A stretch of DNA of 64,000 bases from Gracilimonas sp. (lineage in GTDB: Bacteria > Bacteroidota > Rhodothermia > Balneolales > Balneolaceae). The notes under the pieces are model-generated. The model made no database searches. It was not told where the DNA came from and worked only from the letters and a program-made list of their open reading frames with translations. How positions within the stretch are numbered: position 1 is the stretch's first letter; the number at the start of each line of letters is the position of its first letter. The translations under genes were made by a program, and so were the position numbers. Shown here in pieces: positions 44,584 through 53,638 of this stretch. The DNA lies in the NCBI RefSeq assembly GCF_017641085.1, contig NZ_JAEPPI010000002.1, positions 620,001-684,000 on the forward strand, written 5' to 3'.

Positions 44584-45483
44584 CTATTTTGACCATCCCA
44601 CAGGAAATTCCAACTCTCGCTTCACTCCAAGTTCTTCAATTTCCAACCCGGCATTTAGTAAGCTGATTCCGGCCTTTTGAGCTCGTTTACTGCTCTTGTC
44701 ACCATTAAGACCATAGATCGGATCATCAATAATGGGATGTCCCCATTGCTCCAGGTGCAGCCTGATTTGGTGAGTCCGGCCGGTTTTTGGCATGCATTTT
44801 ACGATGGCTGAATCCTGGTTGCACTTAAAAACTTCAAAATGGGTGATGGCTTCTTTGGCATGCTTCAACCCTAATTCACTTTCAAACACGAATCCTGTTT
44901 TTCGCCGTACCGGAGTATCGATGGTTATGGCATTTTCTTCAGGATTCCCTGAAACCAGCGCGTAATAGGTTTTTTGAACTTTGGATTCACTGAAGCAGAT
45001 CATCGCTTGTTGAGCGAAGGATTTATTGCGGGCGAACAATACGAGTCCTGAGGTGACGGCATCCAGCCGGTGGACAATGCGCAGGTTTTTGAAACCTTTT
45101 TCTTCAAGGATGGTGGTCAGCGAATTTTTGTTGTACCGCCCGCCGGGATGCATGGGTAATGGAGCCGGTTTGTAAACGATGAGGTAGTCATCGGCCTGCT
45201 CCAGAACTTGTACTTCATCAGGGACTGAAGGTTCAATCACGTGCGGGTTATGATGATAAACCTCATCGTGCCGGGAAAGGATGTGCTTTGCCTCAGCTGC
45301 CTCTCCATTCACTCCCACATGACCCTTATTGATTTTTGTCTTCCAGACATTTACCCCATGAAAGGGAAAACGGGATAGCATTAAATCCAGCAAAGATTTC
45401 CCCTCAAATTCCGACTTTACCTTAAAGCGGTAGGTAATAGGGTAAGGCGGAACGATACGAACCGGACGAAACAATGCAGCCAT
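44584..45483 (-). CDS. RluA-family RNA pseudouridine synthase
   Basis: The 299-residue protein has an S4-like N-terminal RNA-binding domain (about 28-80) and the RluA catalytic motif HRLDAVTSGLVLFARN with catalytic D141. Later motifs include TGRTHQIRLHLEQWGHPIID. The target (23S rRNA or tRNA) cannot be assigned from sequence. It lies 2 bp downstream of trhO in a two-gene RNA-modification operon. Confidence 0.92.
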   Translation of the reverse strand: MAALFRPVRIVPPYPITYRFKVKSEFEGKSLLDLMLSRFPFHGVNVWKTKINKGHVGVNGEAAEAKHILSRHDEVYHHNPHVIEPSVPDEVQVLEQADDYLIVYKPAPLPMHPGGRYNKNSLTTILEEKGFKNLRIVHRLDAVTSGLVLFARNKSFAQQAMICFSESKVQKTYYALVSGNPEENAITIDTPVRRKTGFVFESELGLKHAKEAITHFEVFKCNQDSAIVKCMPKTGRTHQIRLHLEQWGHPIIDDPIYGLNGDKSSKRAQKAGISLLNAGLEIEELGVKRELEFPVGWSK

Positions 45484-45485
45484 AA

Positions 45486-46445
45486 TTATTTATCAGCAGC
45501 GCTTACTTCTCGTTCCTTGAAATCATCTCCAAAGTAATTGTACCATTTTCTGAATGGTTTGAACGCATTTTCAGGATCGAAAGGGCGCTTATATTCACTT
45601 TGGCGGCATTCCTCACTGCAGCATCCTTCCATTTTCCGGGCCCCTTCTTCCGAGCAAACGAACAGTTTATTGCACTCCATGTTTGCACAGTTGATATAGG
45701 TATCTGCGGGTTTTCCGGTAATTTCACAACGGGCAATGGGTTCCAGGTCGTTGGGGTTTACGGGAACTACCAGTCGGTCGTCAAAGACAAAGCATTTGCC
45801 TTCAAAGTGCTTCCCTTCCTCTTCTTTGGCATATTTGAGAATTCCGCCGTGAAGCTGATTTACATCATCCCATCCCTCTTCCTTCATCAGTACGGAGAAT
45901 TTCTCACAACGAATACCCCCGGTGCAGTACATCAAAACTTTTTTGTCTTTAGGGATATTGGCTTTTTCCAGCCATTTTGGAAAATCGTAGAAATTGTCAA
46001 CGTCAGGTGTAAGGGCGCCTTTAAAGTGCCCGATTTTGGATTCGTAATTATTACGAACGTCGATCATTACGTAGTCTTCCTGAGACTCCATCACTTTACG
46101 CCATTCGGCCGGGTCCAGATAGTTGCCTCCGTTTTCGGGGTTTACATCATCTACATGAAGGGCAACAATTTCATCCCTCGTTTTACAGATAAGCTTGGCA
46201 AATGGGATGTAATCACTTTCTTCCTGCTTAAACTCAGTGTCTTCAAAACCGGGTAGCGACCACAGGTAGTTCTTGTATTCTTCAATCTGTTTTTCGGTGC
46301 CGGCTGCCGTTCCGTTTATTCCCTCTTCCGAAATATAAATCCGCCCTTTCAGTTCAATTTCCTTGCAAAACTTCTTGTGGGCTTTACAAAAACGATCGGG
46401 ATCTTCAATCGGCTCAAAATTATAATAAAGTATTACTTGGTACAT
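45486..46445 (-). CDS. trhO: tRNA uridine(34) hydroxylase TrhO
   Basis: This 319-residue rhodanese-domain protein has an N-terminal acylphosphatase-like domain (about 1-100, with ISEEGINGTAAG at 39-50) and a rhodanese domain whose active loop is C174-T-G-G-I-R-C180. A C-terminal Cys cluster (CANMECNKLFVCSEE, GCCSEECRQ) probably binds zinc. TrhO makes 5-hydroxyuridine at tRNA position 34 using oxygen. The adjacent pseudouridine synthase gene, 2 bp downstream, supports an RNA modification operon. Confidence 0.94.
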   Translation of the reverse strand: MYQVILYYNFEPIEDPDRFCKAHKKFCKEIELKGRIYISEEGINGTAAGTEKQIEEYKNYLWSLPGFEDTEFKQEESDYIPFAKLICKTRDEIVALHVDDVNPENGGNYLDPAEWRKVMESQEDYVMIDVRNNYESKIGHFKGALTPDVDNFYDFPKWLEKANIPKDKKVLMYCTGGIRCEKFSVLMKEEGWDDVNQLHGGILKYAKEEEGKHFEGKCFVFDDRLVVPVNPNDLEPIARCEITGKPADTYINCANMECNKLFVCSEEGARKMEGCCSEECRQSEYKRPFDPENAFKPFRKWYNYFGDDFKEREVSAADK

Positions 46446-46524
46446 TTTTTCTCTTAAATTGTAAGAACTGTAGATTTACTGCGTTCAACATTTGCGAACC
46501 CTAAAGTTAAGCAAAATCCAAACA

Positions 46525-48330
46525 ATGCATAAGTATCGGGATCAAATTAAAAAGGGAGTAGTTGTTACTATTCTGGCCTTGTTGAGTATGCCTTCTGCAT
46601 TGTTAGGACAAACGAGGACTGACTCGCCCCGTCATCTTCTGGAAATCCAGCGGTCTTTTTCGGAAGGGGAAATGGATGTTGAAACTGCTGCTTTGGAACA
46701 GTTCAGGGTGCTATATGAATTGCCGGGAATCTCACCCCACAAATGTGCCACCCCGGCCGAGATGTTTCTTCATGCCCACCGGGATCGAATTTCTCCGAAT
46801 GCATTGGCAAAGATCGAATCCATACGGTCGGATAATTCATCCTCCAAAAAGAAACAAGCGCTTCAAACTTATATATCGCCATCCGGGAAGTTTGAGATTG
46901 TGTATGTAACCAGTGGAGCCGACTCGGTTTCAGTGGAGGATAATGATGGAAATGGCGTGCCCGATTATGTGGATTTAGTAGCCGAATCAGCAGATTCTTC
47001 GTACCGGCACGAGGTCATCAATCTTGGCTTTAAAGATCCCATTCCCAACGGTACCACTTATACCATAGAACTGGAAGACCTTTCTTACTATGGGGAAACC
47101 ATTTTTCAGGGAGGCTCAGGCCCGGAAACCTATATAGTGATGGAAAATGATTTTGTGAATTTTCCACCTAATACTCATCCGCAGGGAGATCAGGTTGGAG
47201 CGGTTTATGCAACGGTTGCCCATGAACTGAAGCATGCCATTCAGTTTGCTCAAAATGAATGGGCCTCTCCATCCGGGGCGTTTGATTGGGCTGAAATGGA
47301 TGCCACCCTTTTTGAAGAAGTGGTGTACGACGACGTGAACGATTACTATAACTACATCAAAAATGGACTGAACTCTTCAGATCCTTATTCCGCCTCTATC
47401 TTTTTTGCTCCTGAAGACGGCACACCCGGCGCGTATTGGCATGTAAGCTGGATGATTTTTTACAGTGAATATTTCGGGGATGAATTGTGGAGTGATGTCT
47501 GGCAAATGATAGAAGGGCAGAATAACCTAAGCATTGACGAAGCGTTGGTTGATCTGTTGCCGGGTCGCGGAGAAGACTTTGAAACTTCTTTTGTAAGAAA
47601 TCATCTTTGGCATTTTGCCTCGGGTTCGCGTGGGGGGCAGGATAATTACGGTTTTGGGGAGAAGTTGCAGTATCCCAATGCTAATCTTGAAGCCAAGTTT
47701 AATTCAGTACCTGAGGAAGCATTGGAAGTAAACTTTATAAGGCCCCTTGCCGCCCGTTATTTTGAAATTGAACCATCAGCCGGTGATGATGGCTTTATTG
47801 AAGTAGCCGTGGACTTCGACAGCACCCAGGTGGGATTAGGCGTTTTGCTATATATGAACAATGGCGGGATGACGGAGCTTATCGCAACCGGAGAAAATAA
47901 ATCTCAGGTATATGTACCCTCGGAAGTAACCTGGCAGGAAGTGGAAAAAGTTGGGGTGGTGATAGCGAACTACAGCAACAGCGGCTCAACAAGAGAAATT
48001 CAATTACTGATTGGCAAAGAAGGCAATACTATCACGATTCGTGATCCTGAATATGCGGATTTACCCAAGTCGGTGAAAATTTATCAGAACTATCCCAACC
48101 CCTTCAACCCGGAAACCAATATCAATTTTGATCTCCCTCGCTCTGCTTTTGTGGAACTGACAGTGTATGATATCACGGGAAGAAAAGTGCAGACGCTTAC
48201 GGCTCAGGATTACCGGTTGGGCTCTTATTCCATCCCCTTTAACGCACAAAGACTAAGTTCAGGGGTGTACTTTTACCGCCTGAAAATTAACGATGAAGTT
48301 TACACCAAAAAGATGACCTTGCTGAAATAG
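46525..48330 (+). CDS. Secreted HExxH metallopeptidase with type IX sorting domain
   Basis: I start at ATG 46525, which yields a signal peptide (basic n-region, VVVTILALLSMPSALLG); the open frame extends to TTG 46492. In the 601-residue product the zinc motif is H233-E-L-K-H237 (TVAHELKHAIQF) with Glu-rich LFEEVVYDD shortly after. A Ca-binding-like loop DNDGNGVPDYVD lies near residue 140, as in MXAN_6640-type putative peptidases. The last 85 residues are a T9SS type A sorting domain: NYPNPFNPETNINFDLP, then LTVYDITGRKV and SSGVYFYRLK. The protein is therefore exported to the surface or medium under PorX-linked secretion. Confidence 0.9.
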   Translation: MHKYRDQIKKGVVVTILALLSMPSALLGQTRTDSPRHLLEIQRSFSEGEMDVETAALEQFRVLYELPGISPHKCATPAEMFLHAHRDRISPNALAKIESIRSDNSSSKKKQALQTYISPSGKFEIVYVTSGADSVSVEDNDGNGVPDYVDLVAESADSSYRHEVINLGFKDPIPNGTTYTIELEDLSYYGETIFQGGSGPETYIVMENDFVNFPPNTHPQGDQVGAVYATVAHELKHAIQFAQNEWASPSGAFDWAEMDATLFEEVVYDDVNDYYNYIKNGLNSSDPYSASIFFAPEDGTPGAYWHVSWMIFYSEYFGDELWSDVWQMIEGQNNLSIDEALVDLLPGRGEDFETSFVRNHLWHFASGSRGGQDNYGFGEKLQYPNANLEAKFNSVPEEALEVNFIRPLAARYFEIEPSAGDDGFIEVAVDFDSTQVGLGVLLYMNNGGMTELIATGENKSQVYVPSEVTWQEVEKVGVVIANYSNSGSTREIQLLIGKEGNTITIRDPEYADLPKSVKIYQNYPNPFNPETNINFDLPRSAFVELTVYDITGRKVQTLTAQDYRLGSYSIPFNAQRLSSGVYFYRLKINDEVYTKKMTLLK

Positions 48331-48332
48331 CC

Positions 48333-49592
48333 TTATTTGGTAGCAGGTAAAATCTTGCCGGTTACTTCCCCAAAACCCACTTTGAAGCCTTTACCCTGAG
48401 CAAAACCGCTCATGATTACTTCATCCCCGTCTTCCAGAAAAGACCGCTCTTCACCGGAAGGTAATGTAAGAGGATGCGTGCCGTTCCGGGTCAATTCAAG
48501 CATACTTCCGTAAGATTCGTTTTCAGGTCCGCTGATGGTGCCGGAGGCGTATAAATCTCCGGGTTTCACATTACATCCCGAAACGGTTTGGTGGGCCAGC
48601 TGCTGAGCCATAGTCCAGTATAAATGCTTAAAGTTAGTGGAGCAGATTCGATGGGGTTTACTTTGGTTTTCGGTTTTCAGAAGCACATCGAGCTGAATGT
48701 CGAAAGTAGTGCGGCTGGGTTGATTCAGGTAATCAAGAGGTTTAGGATCTTGCTGCGGGCATACAGTGCGGAAGGGTTCCAGAGCTTCCATCGTTACAAT
48801 CCAAGGTGAGACGGAAGTGGCCCAGCTTTTAGCAAGAAAGGGCCCCAAAGGCTGATATTCCCATTTCTGTATATCACGGGCGCTCCAGTCGTTCACCATA
48901 ACCAAGCCGAGAATATGATCTTCCGCTTCTTGCACCGTAATATTATGGCCCAGCTTATTTCCAGGTCCGGTTAAAAATCCCATTTCGAGTTCAAAGTCCA
49001 GCTTTTGTGAAGGGCCAAATATCGGCTGACCGGTAATATCAGGTTTTGTTTGTCCTTTGGGGCGATGGATATCTGTACCGCTAAGAACAATAGAGCTTGC
49101 GCGCCCGTGGTAACCAACCGGGAGGTGTTTCCAGTTTGGTAATAGAGCGTTATCCGGGTCGCGAAACATGGACCCAACGTTACGGGCGTGTTGTTCAGAG
49201 GAGTAAAAGTCGGTGTAATCCCCAATCTGCACCGGCATCACCAGGCGAACATCGTCTCTTTTTTTGAATACGCGTTGGCGAAGAAGGGCATCATCCCTGA
49301 GGGTTTCGTTGTTGGCAGACAACAGAGATTGGAGGGTTTCCCTGGCTTCTGTCCATGCTGATTTTCCCAGGCTCATAAAGTAATTGAGGGTAGAGTCCTG
49401 AAAAGCGTACTGGTTATTCAGTACGGGCCCGTCGAATAAGCCTTCTTCATCCAGTGCAAACAAATCAATGATATACTCACCAACTGCTGAGCAAAGGTGG
49501 ATTTCACCCTCTTCGGTTTCATACGCTCCATAAGGGAGGTTTTGTATGGGGAAATGGGAATCGGCATCTACTTCGATAAAGGATTTGAGCAT
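48333..49592 (-). CDS. fahA: Fumarylacetoacetase
   Basis: From the ATG at 49592 the product is 419 residues, the expected length for bacterial and animal FAH. An N-terminal SH3-like domain (1-120, FPIQNLPYGAY) precedes the catalytic domain with PVGYHGRASSI, DFELEMGF (metal ligands), VMVNDWSARDIQ, FLAKSWATSVSPW and LYASGTISGPENESYGSMLE. The enzyme cleaves fumarylacetoacetate, the last step of tyrosine catabolism. The open frame extends to a GTG at 49616. No other tyrosine catabolic gene is in the window. The stop lies 2 bp from the convergent T9SS cargo gene. Confidence 0.93.
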   Translation of the reverse strand: MLKSFIEVDADSHFPIQNLPYGAYETEEGEIHLCSAVGEYIIDLFALDEEGLFDGPVLNNQYAFQDSTLNYFMSLGKSAWTEARETLQSLLSANNETLRDDALLRQRVFKKRDDVRLVMPVQIGDYTDFYSSEQHARNVGSMFRDPDNALLPNWKHLPVGYHGRASSIVLSGTDIHRPKGQTKPDITGQPIFGPSQKLDFELEMGFLTGPGNKLGHNITVQEAEDHILGLVMVNDWSARDIQKWEYQPLGPFLAKSWATSVSPWIVTMEALEPFRTVCPQQDPKPLDYLNQPSRTTFDIQLDVLLKTENQSKPHRICSTNFKHLYWTMAQQLAHQTVSGCNVKPGDLYASGTISGPENESYGSMLELTRNGTHPLTLPSGEERSFLEDGDEVIMSGFAQGKGFKVGFGEVTGKILPATK

Positions 49593-49764
49593 AACGGTTG
49601 TCCGGTTTTCAGGCACTTTGATGATAGCGGATGATAAGCATCCTCAGGTAACAGTGAAATCGTTAACCCACATTGATTTACTAAAATCTGCTGAAAATTG
49701 CTTATTTCATTGTTTTAGCATTTATTCATGGATACTTGGTTTTCAAATTTAGTACATACTCATT

Positions 49765-50052
49765 ATGACAAAGTCGGAGGTACTCAAACAATTAGCGGAA
49801 GAGCTTGAGCTCACGCAGACTGAGACGGAAGATCTGTATGATTCTTTTGTGGAAGGCCTGACCATGCTTCTTTCCAACGGCAAAGGGTTTACCCTTCCCG
49901 GTTTAGGCAGTTTTAAGTCGGAAGTGAGGGAAGAGCATAAGTCGTACAACCCTCATTATGAGCAAATGATGCTTATCCCCAAAAAAAGAGTGGTGCACTA
50001 CAGCCAAAGCAGCACACTGCGCGATCAAATAAATGAGGGTGAAAATGAGTAA
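49765..50052 (+). CDS. HU-family DNA-binding protein
   Basis: The 95-residue protein has the HU fold order: a helical N-terminal half (SEVLKQLAEELELTQTETED), the turn TLPGLGSFKSEVREEHKSYN, and a beta-arm region YEQMMLIPKKRVVHYSQS. The arm lacks the classic RNP motif (YNPHYEQ instead), so it is a divergent HU of the type found in front of larger HU fusions in Bacteroidota-like genomes. The following HU-LysM gene starts 8 bp before its stop, so the two are coupled and may form a heterodimer. Confidence 0.9.
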   Translation: MTKSEVLKQLAEELELTQTETEDLYDSFVEGLTMLLSNGKGFTLPGLGSFKSEVREEHKSYNPHYEQMMLIPKKRVVHYSQSSTLRDQINEGENE

Positions 50053-51340
50053 CAAAGTTACATATGGCGAGATTATTGAAGCCTTATCGAGGAAAACGGG
50101 CTTCAGCAAACAGAAAAGTGAGGCCTTTGCAAAAGCGCTGATCTCCAGGGTAAAGCAGGAGCTGGAAGAAACTGGTAAAGCCTCTATTACCAATTTCGGA
50201 AGCTTTAAAGTTAAGGAAGTTGCTGAAAGGCAGGGGCAAAATCCCCAAACCGGAGAGCCGATTACCATTCCGGCACATAAACGGGTTTCGTTCACACCTT
50301 ACAAAGCACTCAAGGAAGATGTGAATGCCAAGTTTGCCCATTTGGAAACCGAATTGCTTGGGGAGAAAGCGGAAGAAAAAGACGAAGAATCCGCTGAGCC
50401 GATAACTTCTGCCGAAGAAAAAAAGGAGCAGGAACCGGAAGAGCAATTAAAAGAAACGATTTTTCAGTTTGACGATGAGCCCAAAGATGATTCGGAACCT
50501 GAAGACGACGAATTAGAAGAAGAGAAGGCAGAAGAAACTTCTGAGGAAGAGCCGGTTGAGGAAGATACACGCGACGAGGATCCCTTTGCTTTTGATGTGC
50601 AGGAACCAGAAGAAGCTGAACTGGATCCGGAGCCTGAACCTGAACCTGAACCTGAACCTGAACCTGAACCTGAATTAGAAACTCCTGCGGATAAACCTTT
50701 CGTAAGAGAAGGAAAGAAAGAGGGTAATAACTTAGCTTTGATTATGATATTGGCAGCGTTGCTGGCGGTAGCACTTGTATCGGTTTGGTGGTTCTTTTTG
50801 CGTACCGAGCCTACCAATATGCCCGCACAACAGGCTAAGGTTGAACAGCCCCGAGTACAACAGACACCCAATAATCAGTCTTCAGAAAGCGCAGAAAGTA
50901 ATGAGACCGCTCAGGAAACTAACGAATCTGAAAAACTGCAAAACCCCGTGCAGAGTGAAACACAAACGGCTGCTTCTTCCGGGACCGTGAAAGAAAAGAC
51001 TTCGGCTCCAACAGGTAAAACAGGTACTTCTACCTACACGGTAAAGAAAGACGAATGGTATTGGGTGATCGGAAAGAAAGTGTATGGAAAATCACAGTTC
51101 TGGCCGCTTATTTATCAGGCGAATTTCACAATGGATACTCACCCTGATTCGCTGGAGGATAATACCTCCTTACAGGTTCCCGCTCTGGAAGGAACGGCAG
51201 CCAACCCAAGCAAAGCCGATTACCGCCGGCTGGCGGAAGCTTCGCAAATGGTATCGGATGCGTATAAAAAGTTCGGCTTGAACGAGAAGGCCGGGGAGTA
51301 TGCACGCTTCGCAAAAAAGTGGCAAGGCCTGGGGAGCTGA
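50045..51340 (+). CDS. HU-transmembrane-LysM fusion protein
   Basis: I start at the ATG at 50045, preceded by GAGGG; an alternative ATG at 50033 adds four residues. The 431-residue product has a complete HU domain (1-95, with GSFKVKEVAERQGQNPQTGE and RVSFTPYK), a highly acidic low-complexity segment (105-215) that includes an EP dipeptide run, one TM helix (about 231-252, LALIMILAALLAVALVSVWW), a Ser/Gln/Glu-rich linker, and a LysM-like domain (about 330-380, YTVKKDEWYWVIGKKVYG). The order places the DNA-binding domain in the cytoplasm and the glycan-binding domain in the periplasm. A tether between nucleoid and cell wall is the direct inference. Confidence 0.88.
   Translation: MSNKVTYGEIIEALSRKTGFSKQKSEAFAKALISRVKQELEETGKASITNFGSFKVKEVAERQGQNPQTGEPITIPAHKRVSFTPYKALKEDVNAKFAHLETELLGEKAEEKDEESAEPITSAEEKKEQEPEEQLKETIFQFDDEPKDDSEPEDDELEEEKAEETSEEEPVEEDTRDEDPFAFDVQEPEEAELDPEPEPEPEPEPEPEPELETPADKPFVREGKKEGNNLALIMILAALLAVALVSVWWFFLRTEPTNMPAQQAKVEQPRVQQTPNNQSSESAESNETAQETNESEKLQNPVQSETQTAASSGTVKEKTSAPTGKTGTSTYTVKKDEWYWVIGKKVYGKSQFWPLIYQANFTMDTHPDSLEDNTSLQVPALEGTAANPSKADYRRLAEASQMVSDAYKKFGLNEKAGEYARFAKKWQGLGS
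50633..50674. repeat. Seven-copy CCTGAA hexanucleotide repeat inside the HU-LysM gene
   Basis: CCTGAA is repeated seven times without interruption and encodes alternating Pro-Glu in the acidic linker. Each unit adds or removes two codons, so length changes would keep the reading frame. Confidence 0.92.
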
Positions 51341-51362
51341 TCTTCAGGTAAGGTAATCGGGT

Positions 51363-52502
51363 TTATGTCATCGTTATCAGATCAAGTAAAATGGAGTCAG
51401 CGATTTTGAGTCCATCCTTTGTCAGGTGAATTCGACCTCCGGTTTTGGCCTTCCCGCTTTCTTCCAGCTTTTCAAGGTAATGTAACTGCCGGTCATTGAA
51501 CTCAAAGTGGTAGGTGCTTTTCAGTTCGTTCTTCTCAAGTCCCATTTTGGTCCTGAGTCCCAGCATCAGTCGCTCTTCGGCTAAGTCTGCCAGGTTTAAC
51601 TCTTCGCGTTCCGATTGTTCTTTCCAGTCTCCGTTAAGGTAGGCGTTCAGGTTGCTGCGGTTATTCCAGCGGATTGCTGATATGTGATCTTCATTCCACC
51701 AAAACGAATGTGCTCCGGGTCCAAGTCCCAGGTAATTTTCATGGCTCCAGTAGTTGGAATTGTGAACCGCTTCGCTGCCCGGTTTAGCATAGTTGCTCAC
51801 TTCATATTGTTGAATACCAGCTGCTGCAAGTTTATCAACAACCAGATCAAAATGGTCGGAAACGGTATCGTCTTCAGGGGGAGTGATGCGCCCCAGCTTA
51901 ACCTGTTTTCCCAGTCGGGTATGAGGTTCTATTGTTAGTGAATAAGCCGAAATATGAGGGGGATTAAACTCAAGAATGGTATCCAGATCCTGTTCCAATA
52001 TGTCCAAAGATTGTCCGGGATTACCATAGATTACATCAACCGTAAAAACCTTGAATTCAGAAGCTTCCAGTATCTCCAAGCACTTCAGCGCTTCTTCGGA
52101 AGTGTGCGCACGGTTCATGAACTTCAGCAGCTCCGGGTTGAATGACTGAACACCCATGCTTGCGCGGTTAATTCCGGCAGACCTCAATCCCGCCAAATAC
52201 TCCCGGCTCACATCATCGGGATTCATTTCCAGGGTGATTTCTTTAAGGTCGGTGTCAAAAACATCCCGGATGGAATCGAGAATAGCATTCACCTGCTCAG
52301 CTGTTAAAAGAGATGGAGTACCGCCACCAAAGTAGATGGATCGTACGGGTTCTTCGGTAAACACCGAATCCTTTTTAGCGTGAATTTCCCGGATAAGTTC
52401 ATCCACAAAATCCTGCTTATGCTGCTGCCGGGTTACGAAATAAAAATCGCAGTACGAGCAGGCCTGTTTACAAAAGGGAATGTGGATATAAAGGCCGCTC
52501 AT
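51363..52502 (-). CDS. hemW: HemW-like radical SAM heme chaperone
   Basis: The 379-residue protein begins MSGLYIHIPFC with the radical SAM cluster C11-x3-C15-x2-C18 and a following CDFYF, the HemW/HemN-like signature. GGGTPSLL near residue 59, the HemN C-terminal domain, and the extended C-terminal winged-helix region match HemW, which carries heme to respiratory enzymes rather than acting as coproporphyrinogen oxidase. It is convergent with the HU-LysM gene, with 22 bp between the stops. Confidence 0.92.
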   Translation of the reverse strand: MSGLYIHIPFCKQACSYCDFYFVTRQQHKQDFVDELIREIHAKKDSVFTEEPVRSIYFGGGTPSLLTAEQVNAILDSIRDVFDTDLKEITLEMNPDDVSREYLAGLRSAGINRASMGVQSFNPELLKFMNRAHTSEEALKCLEILEASEFKVFTVDVIYGNPGQSLDILEQDLDTILEFNPPHISAYSLTIEPHTRLGKQVKLGRITPPEDDTVSDHFDLVVDKLAAAGIQQYEVSNYAKPGSEAVHNSNYWSHENYLGLGPGAHSFWWNEDHISAIRWNNRSNLNAYLNGDWKEQSEREELNLADLAEERLMLGLRTKMGLEKNELKSTYHFEFNDRQLHYLEKLEESGKAKTGGRIHLTKDGLKIADSILLDLITMT

Positions 52503-52574
52503 GCTGAAATTTTGAATTAGAAGTTATGGATTTTGAATGGGTTTCATTCAAAATCTATAATTCAACATTTTCAA

Positions 52575-53117
52575 TTACTTGGTATAAAAAGGGTTTTTGT
52601 CATATGTATCCTTCTGCTGATAGGCCCGCGAGTATTTAATATAGTTGGTTGCGTATTCGGGAATGGATGCGATTTCCTCATCCGTTAGTTTACGTGCCGC
52701 TTTAGCCGGCGAGCCCATATACATATAACCGCTTTCGAGGGTTTTGCCGGGAGGCACGAGGGTTCCGGCTGCCACAATTACGTCCGGTTCAATGGTTACC
52801 TCATCAAGGATGGTGGCGTTGATGCCGATCAGTACACGGTCTTTGATGGTGCATCCGTGAACAACAGCCCCATGGCCAATAGTCACTTTATTACCGATAA
52901 TGGTCGGGCCGGTCTGATTCATCACATGGATACATACATTATCCTGAACATTACTTTGGTCTCCAATCTGAATGTAGTTCACATCCCCGCGAATCGTTAC
53001 GTTGAACCAAACACTGCTTTCTTTCCCCAGGGTAACATCACCTATTATATCAGCACTGGGAGCCACAAAAACTGTATCATCAAATTGCGGAGAACGTTTC
53101 AGGAATTCGTAAATCAT
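52575..53117 (-). CDS. Gamma-carbonic anhydrase-like hexapeptide-repeat protein
   Basis: Counted from the ATG at 53117, the 180-residue protein is a left-handed beta helix of hexapeptide repeats (IIGDVTLG, VWFNVTIRGDVNYIQIG). The three trimer-interface zinc histidines are present: H64 (VCIHV), H82 and H87 (IGHGAVVHGC). These proteins include active gamma-carbonic anhydrases and inactive YrdA-like forms; activity depends on residues I did not check against a structure. The open frame extends 54 bp upstream into repeat sequence, which I exclude. Confidence 0.9.
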   Translation of the reverse strand: MIYEFLKRSPQFDDTVFVAPSADIIGDVTLGKESSVWFNVTIRGDVNYIQIGDQSNVQDNVCIHVMNQTGPTIIGNKVTIGHGAVVHGCTIKDRVLIGINATILDEVTIEPDVIVAAGTLVPPGKTLESGYMYMGSPAKAARKLTDEEIASIPEYATNYIKYSRAYQQKDTYDKNPFYTK

Positions 53118-53222
53118 GGGAGATGTGGTGAGGTTTGTGTTTTCAGAAAGGTATGAATATCCAATAGCCAATATCCAACAAGGAATGATGAATTAAGGTT
53201 GCCTGAATATTAGACAGTCACC

Positions 53223-53591
53223 TCACCTCTTTTTCATATTTTGTTTTGCCGTAGTAATGCTGGTGAAAAAAATAGAGATTAGTTCATCACATTCATTAAG
53301 CGTGCCAATAGCTTTCTGGTTTTTAATCAATGGTTTTTCCAAGATTATCGTCAGCGTTATGTAGGATTCTCTTAGCTCTTTCAGGCCGATTTTCATTTTG
53401 TGAACAAAGTCCTTTCTTGATTCAGCTGCTTGTGCTTCTCCGTAAAGTAAAGCTGGCGCTGTGCCGGAGCGGACTAATTGTTTCTTAAAATGGGTTCCTG
53501 TATATGTTTTTGGAAGGAGTTCTACAATTTCCATTATCGAAATTGCAAAGTTTATTAGACGCCTTTGCAAGTCAAATATTTGGTTTTTCAT
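53223..53591 (-). CDS. Four-helix-bundle protein (23S rRNA intervening-sequence type)
   Basis: The 122-residue all-helical protein has the family patterns LQRRLINFAISIMEIVELLP near residue 9, HFKKQLVRSGTAPALLYGEA near residue 34, and the helices ending KMKIGLKELRESYITLTI. Such proteins are encoded within rRNA intervening sequences or as free-standing genes near dispersed repeats. Here the gene stands alone, bounded on both sides by sequence containing ATATCCAAC-type repeats, with no rRNA nearby. Function is not established. Confidence 0.87.
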   Translation of the reverse strand: MKNQIFDLQRRLINFAISIMEIVELLPKTYTGTHFKKQLVRSGTAPALLYGEAQAAESRKDFVHKMKIGLKELRESYITLTIILEKPLIKNQKAIGTLNECDELISIFFTSITTAKQNMKKR

Positions 53592-53638
53592 GATCGTGAA
53601 CTTTTATGTGATTATTAGGTAAGGAAATATTCAATGAT

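Noticed and set aside
46492..46524. TTG start for the T9SS cargo protein.
   Set aside because: The basic n-region of the signal peptide is already complete from ATG 46525.
50464..50871. Minus-strand ORF encoding a Gly-Ser repeat.
   Set aside because: It is the antisense of the acidic EP-rich region of the HU-LysM gene and an artefact of the CCTGAA repeat.
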